Shown piece after piece: positions 55,931 through 64,000 of a DNA stretch of 64,000 bases (its first letter is position 1; the number at the start of each line of letters is the position of its first letter). The stretch is from Hetaerina americana (lineage: Eukaryota; Arthropoda; Insecta; Odonata; Calopterygidae): assembly GCA_022747635.1 (NCBI GenBank), contig JAKTNV010000006.1, forward strand, positions 67,728,590-67,792,589. Direction: 5' to 3'. A model generated the notes under the pieces. That model searched no databases and was not told the DNA's origin. It was given only the letters and a program-made list of their open reading frames with translations. The translations under genes were made by a program, and so were the position numbers.

Positions 55931-57699
55931 TTTATAGCCCTTGAACGATTCCCCAAAGAGAAAAAGTATAGAATATGCAATATAAGTCGACGATATGGCA
56001 TTTAAATGAACAACTACTGGGACTAAAAAATCTATCAAGCCTTTTCTGGCGAATTATTTATTTGCTTAAGCGAGCTGGGATTCTGAAAGAATTAAAATTA
56101 GGCTAAATTTGGCAAAAATGAGATTGTATTTTAATTCATAATGTATGTGACTTTAAATTCATTTATCAATGTGTTTTTATCAATTATAATTTTTAACGTT
56201 TAAAATACATCAGGAAATTTTCATGTACGTACGTATGGTTATCCTATTATTTTTTGGATAAACCAAGATCTAATAAATGCAGACTTCATGATTTAGTAAA
56301 TTCATCGGACGATATCTGGAAACAAAAACACATTCATTTTCTCAAATATTATGCTCCATAATATTTGAGTTAAATTCAGTACTATAAGAGAAGAATTTGA
56401 AGTAGAGGGCCCTCAGCTGAAGTATTGCGTAGCAACAACTTTGTTTTAAAAGGATAACGCACTTTGGGTCGCATATGCATTTAACGCGACACTGTGGAGT
56501 ACAGCATCGTGACATTCAAGAGATTCCAAGATGAGCGCCGAAGTAATGCTACGGAGTTTCTCTCCTATACTTTGCCCTCCAGCTATCCTTTAATGGAAGG
56601 GCTGCGAATTGAAGTTTAGCGACTCCTTTCGTCACCTTGATTCCATTCCTTTCAGTGCTGTGGCTGCTGATAATGGATTAACTCGGTGACTCAACGCCTA
56701 AACCTTGCAATTGGGCACAATCGCGTAAAAGGGACGCAACTGGCTTCCATGACGACGAAGTTTTAGTATGTGAAATTGGATTAATGTGATTAATTGCGTT
56801 GTTTTAGCAGGATTTAGGGAAAAAGTAGGCGTTGAAAAGGTCTGGTGCTGAATCCTGAATCATTTAAGTTAAAAAGTCAGTGATGACGCTGCCTCGTCGT
56901 ATTATTCTCCTATTACGTTAATCGATTATTCTAGTCACTTAAGATAATTCTCTGAGCAATACGCTACTTTTCAATGAAATTATGTTAGGCTCACTGAGTA
57001 ACCTCAAAAAACTGCTATGCTTCAACGTAAAGACTAGGGGGAGGACCAATCACCTTTCCACAGTTGGGAAAATGTGATTCCTTTCCTTGTGTAAAAAGGT
57101 CTCATAACATATCCGGCATATTTGAGAGCCATTGGTGGATTGGTGAGTTGATGGTAATTGTGCCAGTTTTTTTCGAATATAGTTATCATAAATCATGGTT
57201 GTTATTCCAATAGGAATAATTTTGTATATAGTACTGCATTATAGGTATCTATTTACCTCCTCTAGTAGTGGTCTCTGCCAAGCTATTTAAGAGCCTTGAT
57301 TGAAACTTATCCCGATGAATATTCGTTTGGGGCTTTTTTCATTTTATTTCTTTTTACCACTCCTGTTAGCGTTTACTGGCATAGGTAACTTCATAAAAAA
57401 CGATAAATGTGTTGTCTACTGTTCTTTTCCACATCATTGTAATTTTCATCCCAGAGAAGTCGGAAAGGGCATTGGATTATACGAAATATTTTTTCCAAAG
57501 TTTCAAGGCTTTTGGAATAGTAAAGATTTCCTTTTTGCATTAAAACGAAATTTAATATAATTGGTCGGGCAAGCTTAATTAGTTGAATCGATCTCAGAAG
57601 AGTTTTCAATGAAATAACAAATGGAGAATTAGAATAATATTGGAATGTGGTTACAAATTTGGCTTTGTATGTAATGTGCTTGATTTGTACCAACCTTTT
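55931..57699. other. AT-rich stretch, nothing recognised
   Basis: A plus frame at 57300-57560 starts with a hydrophobic, signal-like stretch. It has no family motif and may be chance. Confidence 0.4.
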
Positions 57700-58620
57700 T
57701 CTTTTGATATAAACAAAACTGATTTGGCATTGAATTTTTTTTTCAACTCTGAATCCTAACCAGTCTACTCATAAATAATACTTTGCACTCTTTTCAATCT
57801 CTCTGTTGCGGATCTTAAGTAACAGCTTTTCTCCTAGGAGCATTTAACTATTTGCTCTGTCTCCATCCCATTTTGCTGTTTTTCCATGTTGTGTATCAAG
57901 AATTTAGACTGCCATAACAAAGTCTTCTGGCCAAAACTTCCTCATGAATTAGACAAATGAGCCTATTAAAGATTTCTTCCCACTTTTCTCTGAAGTCTTC
58001 AATAGTTCTGCAGGATTTTTACCTTTCCTCGCAGCCTTTTTTCATTTCATTTTATACCTTTTAATCTCACATTCAGATTTGCCTGGACAGAAAGTGCAAC
58101 ATCAGCATCGTGAACTCCCTATCGTTTTCATTCTATAATTTAGCCTCATTCCGTATTCAATCTTCAAAGGTTTTTCAGCTATGTGTCTGCGATAAGTGCG
58201 GTTTACCTATCAAATAATTCGTCTTAGTTCTTCCATGCATTCCGCAAGATGTTTGAAGAATCAGGATCAACGCATCCGTTGAAAATTGTTCATTTAATTC
58301 GCTTTATATTCTCGTATTAGATGACCTGTGAGACTTGCATCCATATTTCATCCACCTTTTTCATCTTCCATATATAGCTTTCATAGAATATAGGCTGGGT
58401 GTAAGGGTACGTGCTTTATGAAATTGAATATTCATATCCTTCCATTTTCTCTTCTTCAGACTTTTAAATCATGCCACCGATTTCTTAATCATCATCTCAT
58501 ATTCATGTTATTCTTCAAATATTTCTTTTGCTTTTCTATATTTACTGCTTTCTCTCAAATAAATGAATATTCTGTATTATTTGTGTAATGGCAGTTTTTG
58601 TTCTTATTGATTTTTCTCCA
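57700..58620 (-). mobile_element. old family A LINE remnant
   Basis: Minus-strand translation shows NPAELLKTSEKSGKKSLIGS then MRKFWPEDFVMAV near 57915-58030. This aligns with MPAELLKGVGKCGRKRLYGL and EEGISPEDFVRSVL of the copy at 11.6 kb. Flanking sequence is too mutated to follow frames, so the ends are approximate. Confidence 0.6.
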
Positions 58621-58649
58621 TTTTTGGTTTATTAAAATATGATATGTTA

Positions 58650-58775
58650 CCTTTCCCCATTCATTTGAAAAACCCTAACCCCCTCATCCCTTACCCGTTC
58701 CTCCTGGTGCTGCACCCCCTGCCACACACCTTTTTGGTGGCTTGCAGGGTATTGATGTAGATGTAGATATGTTTT
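58650..58775 (+). mobile_element. LINE 3'-end fragment with GTAGAT tail
   Basis: CCTCCTGGTGCTGCACCCCC, TGCCACACACC, then GGTGGCTTGCAGGGTATTGA and TGTAGATGTAGATAT. The reverse complement of the 4755-4805 end of family B (CTCCCTGCCACCAAC...GGCTAGCTTGCAAGGTA) has the same order, so this is the 3' terminus of a related LINE with a GTAGAT repeat tail. Confidence 0.65.
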
Positions 58776-59954
58776 TTGAAGACCATATCCAATTTAACAA
58801 CGATGTGACGAGGAGAGTTTTTATTGGACAATGTCTTGGATAATCATTATATTGTCTGGGAAGGTATGTTTAAAAATGAATCTGTCAATTTTACACCACT
58901 TATCTAGCAATTCTCATATATCTTTTCATAAAATATTATAGGTATATACTCGTATACTGCTCTTAGAAGTTATTATTAGTTATACTACTTAAGCTATTAA
59001 GGGTATTGCCTTGTTTGAAATATCTGCTATTGTGTATTCTTTTAAACCACAACTCATAAATTATTTTTTTGAATTCATATTGTTTTTCAATTACTTGTTA
59101 GGTCTTAGATCAGTAAACCACATCTCTTTTATAAATTTATATGTGTATTCCATTATAAGCTTCTCTGACGGCTTTTGTTAGCCCATGTGATTTATAAATA
59201 TATTGTAAACTATGCCATTTAGACTTATATCTGTATACTAATTAAATTCGTAATATTTTCCTTTGCTGAAAAGGGGTATGAATTGATAAATGCAAAAGTG
59301 AGTGGCATAATAGCAACTAAAGGAAAGTTTTTCCTCGAGTGCCAGATAACTGGCCCAACACCTATTCGTTTTCTTCTCATGATTGAATGGGAGGATATTC
59401 TTTATTAAATTTCCTAAATTAAAAAAATGCTTGGATCAAGGGACATTATTTCTTCCAACCTCATGATCCATCAGTTTGGTGGAGTCCGGGATAAAAAGTT
59501 ACAACAAGGCTTAATGATAACATCTGCAGAATAGGCATATCAACATCCGTTTACGAGAGAGGATTTTGCATGGGATTCACTTTCGGGTTCAGCTTTTGTT
59601 ATATATTTTTCTATGGAAATTACTGTCAGGAAAGGAAAATTTCCTTCCCGGTAAAAGAGGAAAGGTAGATGTGTTGTCTCTCTTTGTTTGACACCAGTTT
59701 TTTTTTGTCCTGCATCATAATACGTCATAAATTCCTTCAATATTTACTTCAAATTTGAAGATGTGAACAGCTGTAATAAGTAATGAAGGTTTTGGTCTGC
59801 ATTGATTTTTATTATCTCTGTTTTAATGCCTGCATATTTTATTATTCGCGGGCACGTTATTTATGATGGAGTGGATTGACCTTGCACTTCAGGTATATTT
59901 ATGGAAATATTTCAATCTAGAGCTAAAATCTGCCAATCAAATGTTTAAATTAGT

Positions 59955-60900
59955 ACTTGGTGATCAAGTTTGGGCTCAGAAAGGGGAGAGACACGCGTTA
60001 TGCCATTGCAGTTGCGAGTTGACTTAAATAGAAGAACATACATTGCAAACAGGAAGCATTTGTTTGTTTCGTAGATTTCGAGGTGATTGATATAAAAAAT
60101 TGGATAAAATTAATGTTTTTTTTAAGATATCAGAAGTAGATTGGAGGAGCTACCTACCCACAACGTGCAAATAATTGAGACTACTTAGGGCGTGTGGCAG
60201 ATGGATGGGCAGTGTTCGGGAAATACGTAATGCAGGGATGTCCGTTATTACCCGTGATATTGAGAGCGCATAAGAAATGGTAAAAGAGATAACGCTAATA
60301 ATAATTAAACATCTTTGTTGGGGCCAGATTGAGGCTAGATAGTTCTTCCACCTAACCACTCGCCATTTACATGCATAAGTACTTCAAGAATCATTTTCAA
60401 AAAAAGAGTTTAGAAATTGATTATAAGGAAAATACGAATTTAAAAATTAAGTTAAAATGCTACCTTGGGAAAAAATTGGGTAGCATGTGAAAAGATAAAC
60501 ACATTTGTGGAAAAGCAGGTAAACGGTTGCCATCTCCAGTTCTTGCCGTAGTTAATTGTAAGAGCTGGAGATGAAAATGCAGTGGGGTATTTATGAAACC
60601 AGTTAGGAATTACTGATGATTAAGCTTTAGCCAAGGGGTTGCCAGCATTGATGAGCGCATTAAATAATATGTGATACTTATGGGATGATATGTAATGTAA
60701 ACTAGGTCTTTGAGAAAGATGATGAATAAATTAAAAAAATAAAAATGGCTATAATTAAACTATAGCAGGTGGATCAGCATACCTATTTTGGAAGTGTCTT
60801 GAACTAAGACACTAAACGTACTAGGAACATAATAATAAGAATGGCGTTGGAAAGAAATCATTACTTGACATGAAACGGAACATTCATTCCGCCTTTTGTG
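59955..60900 (+). mobile_element. old family A LINE remnant, RT region
   Basis: Plus-strand translations in shifting frames give GLRKGRDTRYAIAVAS, then a degenerate motif A region, then VADGWAVFGKYVMQGCPLLP (motif B; compare GWTVFGRDVWRGCPLSPVLF), DD and QALA-like traces of motif C, and YFGSVLN..T..TRNI....AL. The order is correct, but stops are dense. A SINE family 3 tail lies inside it at 60310-60375. Confidence 0.65.
60310..60375 (-). repeat. SINE family 3 tail fragment
   Basis: TTGGGGCCAGATTGAGGC...CTTCCACCTAACCACTC resembles 8645-8690 (TTGGGGCGAGATTCAGACC...TTTCACCTAACCC). The tRNA-like head is absent. Confidence 0.5.
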
Positions 60901-63868
60901 GATGCTAATAACTGAGTAATGACAGTACTCACTTATCCGCTGATGAGATCTAATAGGAATCGGCTATGCCAAACCCATGAAAATACAGTTTCCGAACGGC
61001 GGAGTCTTCAGAGAATATGACTTCAGTCTCTCGCGTGGCAGATTGTGCTAATGCAGCGCCGGATTGACTTTCGCGGACATGACTGGTAATGAAGTGGTGC
61101 ATTTGCGTGAAAATGCCTTCATTTTCAGATACGCAGGTGACACAGGACCTTTGAGTTTCCTTAATAATACATTTAAGTCGATTCTCTCTATTACGAATTG
61201 ACTTTGCTGGTGCTTTGGTATTTGACAAAAATTTAAGTCAAGATTGGATTTGAAAGGCAATTGAGCTTGTAAGAATTTGTCATCTACAGCATTTCAACTT
61301 CCATTGAGTTTTAGCCTTATCTTCCGGTAGTATCACCGCTATGAAGTTTTTTACCTTATGGAAAATGCGCGTTGGGTTCCGCTAGATAGTCTATAGACCT
61401 GATCGCGCGCGGAGAATCGATATTTGTTTATCTTTTGTCACTTGCATTTCATCTTGAATCGATAGAGAACAACTTCAAACTTAGATTACGTAGTGAATAT
61501 ACTAATGGTTAAAATTTTCTCGATTGATTGACTTATTTAACATACTTTTGGCACTTTACAAATTACAAAAACTTTATAATTGCTTTGAATTCATGGTGTT
61601 GAATCACCTTCTGCCATACACCCTCGCAAATCCTTGCAGGGTTGATAGAATATAAACCGCGGACAGGGTTGTAATGCTTGTAAAATATGTTGGGATAATT
61701 GCAAATATTTCATTTAGATTCATTTGTGATACATATTGCTGCTCTTAGTACCTTTTGGTTTTAAATCATTAACCTTGGTCATATCCGTGAAATGCAGGTG
61801 AAACTAGAGCTTCTAGGCTTTAACATTTCCTAAATGGTATTATTGAAATGGATTGAAATGTAATATAAATACAAATATAGGTGGAATAGGTGGAATTATT
61901 TTCTTTTATCGTCTACGGTTATCTAATTGTATCACATTCTATATCTGAAAATTACCCAGGCTGGTTTCAGCTGAGAGTGTCTGAATGTAACCAGGAGTTT
62001 TCTTACGGATTCCTCAGTCTCGAGGTTAAAACAGTCCTTAAGGGAGCGCTGTACCTTCCCTGCTAGATATTTGCATGCAATATGAGATATATTAGGTAAA
62101 TATGCTCACTTAATGACAAGTTTGTACCATCTGTCAATTTGGAGTGAATATTCCTATATTCTGAAACGCTCTCATTCTTAGAAGAAATGCCAATATCTCA
62201 AATGTATGTCGTCCCATCTTACTCCATTTACCCCTGTTTCACGCTAAGACTTAGGATGGGCCTTAATAGAAAAAATCTTTTTGAACGGGGAAATAAATTT
62301 TATTTTCCATGGAAGAAATTAAAAAGCCAACTACATAGATCTACACAGATCTATGCAAAAATTCATTAATTTTATAATAGTATATGTTTTCGTGGCGAAA
62401 GGAAAAAAATTGCCTATTCATCTAAGCCTTTAAAATATACGTGGAATGAAGTTGAGAGTTCAAAGTTTTCCATAGTGAAACAGAGTACCAAAAGGGTAAA
62501 ATGTTGGAAAGTCATCGATTAAATCAATCTTCTTCACTTTGCTTCTCCATTAAGAATTGTAGTGAAATTATTACTTTCTGAATCCAGGATACATCATTTG
62601 CAGAAAAAATATTCGATTGAATCCTCATCCTATGAAATGTATTTATTTCCGTATTTTATGACTAATTCTAAATTAAGAAAGTAATCTATAAATACCATTG
62701 TACCCTGTAATATTTTACTGTCAGATGCACTTCATGACAACAGTAATGAACACAAAGGCTGATTAAATATGTAGTAGAGCTGACCTAGTACTAATTTCTG
62801 CTACAAGATTTACTGAAAGAATTATGTGTTGAAAGATGTGCTCACTTCAATTTTCGATAGCTCTTATTTCACTCGTGTAAACGCATCTACAAAGTCTACA
62901 TTGAACGAGATAAATTTCCGAATTCAGGCTAAGTAAATATTTTATAGTAATATTAACTTGAGTGGTAGATGGAATTGCATGGATGTTCCTAAAAAAGTGT
63001 AAACACGCAATCGTTATAAAATATATACTGATGCAAATGTTTTCCTAACTTCGCCCGTACCTTTACAGCCTTTATTTATAGTCACTGAAGCCCGGATAAA
63101 AACTATCGCTTGGAAAATTTCGGCTCACGATGCTGTGTTTTTTATTCTCCGATCCAAATACTTAAGTCACGAAAACTTTGTGTCAACAGTGGATATATAT
63201 TTCAGTGTATTGAAGATAAAAATGCATCACTCGCCCCTTTTATAGTGATTCATGAAAGAATAACAGTAAAAATACACCAAGTTCCACATCATTGTGCGCG
63301 GCGAAATATTAAATGATTTATCTCCATTTTGCACATATATTGGTATAATCTCAATAATAGTTTTCTCTCCAATGTAATAATTTTTTACTAATTGACCATT
63401 TCACCAAAAAAATGTTCAATTGAATTTGCAGAATTATTAAGTTTAATTTTCATTTTATTAGCGTCACTATTTTCTTTAGCGTAATTTCAGGTTCACTCAT
63501 TTTACGGGTCTCAAAAACCACTAAACGGTTAGACATGCATCAATAATTTCATTTAATTTTATGTAATTTTAATTTTTGATTAATTTGCATGCACGGATTG
63601 GTTATTTTTATTGTGATAAGGTGATTTTAGAAAGCTCATTTTCATCCTATTTTATTGTAACTTTTCCTTTTACATTTTTTACTGACCCTTAATAGGTGTT
63701 GTAAGGATGCCTTTGATAACTAATTTTGTTTTTTATCTGGCCTTTTTTGACTTCTGATCAATTTTTTTAGGCAAAATCCTCTTTGCGGCGCGTGAATTTC
63801 ACTCATCAGGGCAGAAGGATTCTTTTTCTTCTACCGCCCGCGGTCTCCCTCACAAATTCACTGCCAAG
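60901..63868. other. AT-rich stretch, nothing recognised
   Basis: Includes overlapping minus frames at 60950-61260 (92 and 70 codons) without motifs. The rest is AT-rich with no supported gene. Confidence 0.4.
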
Positions 63869-63970
63869 GTTACCAAAAAGCTCGGGTGATAACAAAGGCG
63901 TCAGCAGTCGAACTCGAGGACTTTCAGTTTAAAGGCAAACGCTACACCCACTCGGTGACTAATTTCCATT
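63869..63970 (-). repeat. tRNA-like SINE head or tRNA pseudogene
   Basis: On the minus strand, AGTCACCGAGTGGGTGTAGC and a B-box-like GAGTTCGACTGC are spaced as in a tRNA gene. The stems are weak and a CCA-end context is lacking, so this is a pseudogene or SINE head. Confidence 0.4.
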
Positions 63971-64000
63971 GGTTGCTTATATTCTGTGAATATTTACGGA

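Noticed and set aside
57300..57560. Small secreted protein with signal-like start
   Set aside because: Hydrophobic N-termini are common in chance frames of T-rich DNA, and there is no family motif or splice evidence.
1..64000. Bacterial defence systems, CRISPR arrays, operons
   Set aside because: No prokaryotic gene organisation. Repeats are retroposons, microsatellites and foldbacks.

Overview
The window looks like AT-rich nuclear DNA from an arthropod, most likely an insect with a large, transposon-loaded genome. The reasons are a spliced first coding exon of a furin/PC1-type proprotein convertase, mariner elements, several non-LTR retrotransposon copies and several tRNA-derived SINE families. 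There are no prokaryotic operons, rRNA genes or CRISPR arrays. The species cannot be named from what is visible.

Host gene: the only well-supported host coding feature is on the minus strand at 42887-43149. It has a short 5'UTR behind a plausible acceptor, a Kozak-like start, a signal peptide, the start of a subtilisin-convertase prodomain, and a perfect GTGAGT donor. The rest of the gene would lie at lower coordinates. I could not identify further exons, so most of 1-42.8 kb may be intron. Two weaker coding-like frames, also on the minus strand, are at 20942-21133 and 47759-48199.

Mobile DNA, region by region. 0.3-0.6 kb: SINE/LINE tail remnant. 3.0-3.8 kb: internally deleted mariner with perfect 33-bp inverted repeats. 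4.5-5.66 kb: decayed tRNA-SINE hairpins, a 5'-truncated CR1/Jockey-like LINE (family B) and a SINE tail. 8.3-8.8 kb: two SINEs. 10.3-14.2 kb: RTE-like LINE (family A), minus strand, split by about 0.95 kb of another element. 17.0-17.4 kb: family A scrap. 20.5-20.75 kb: second deleted mariner. 21.9-23.8 kb: three SINEs. 32.4-32.65 kb: SINE. 34.7-37.4 kb: long family B LINE. 38.9-40.9 kb: family A fragments in opposite orientations, one broken by a foldback SINE. 43.9-46.8 kb: two family A fragments in the plus orientation, the second broken by another foldback SINE. 50.98-51.48 kb: composite foldback/SINE. 52.6-53.7 kb: two copies of a (TA)n-containing repeat. 54.77-55.06 kb: foldback SINE with perfect 84-nt arms. 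57.7-60.9 kb: decayed family A and B LINE remnants. 63.87-63.97 kb: weak tRNA-like sequence.

The most unusual system is a dispersed tRNA-like foldback SINE family. Copies carry head-to-head inverted tRNA-like heads, an asymmetric conserved tail and 9-13 bp target-site duplications, and several are internally deleted down to a bare hairpin. It can be reconstructed from copies at about 4.5, 5.6, 21.9, 39.2, 46.6, 51.0-51.5 and 54.8 kb. Between these elements lie long AT-rich stretches with no recognisable coding content, and several GC-rich islands (about 9.0, 16.1, 21.4, 24.4-24.9, 27.1-27.5, 50.3-50.9 and 55.6-55.9 kb) of unknown role.
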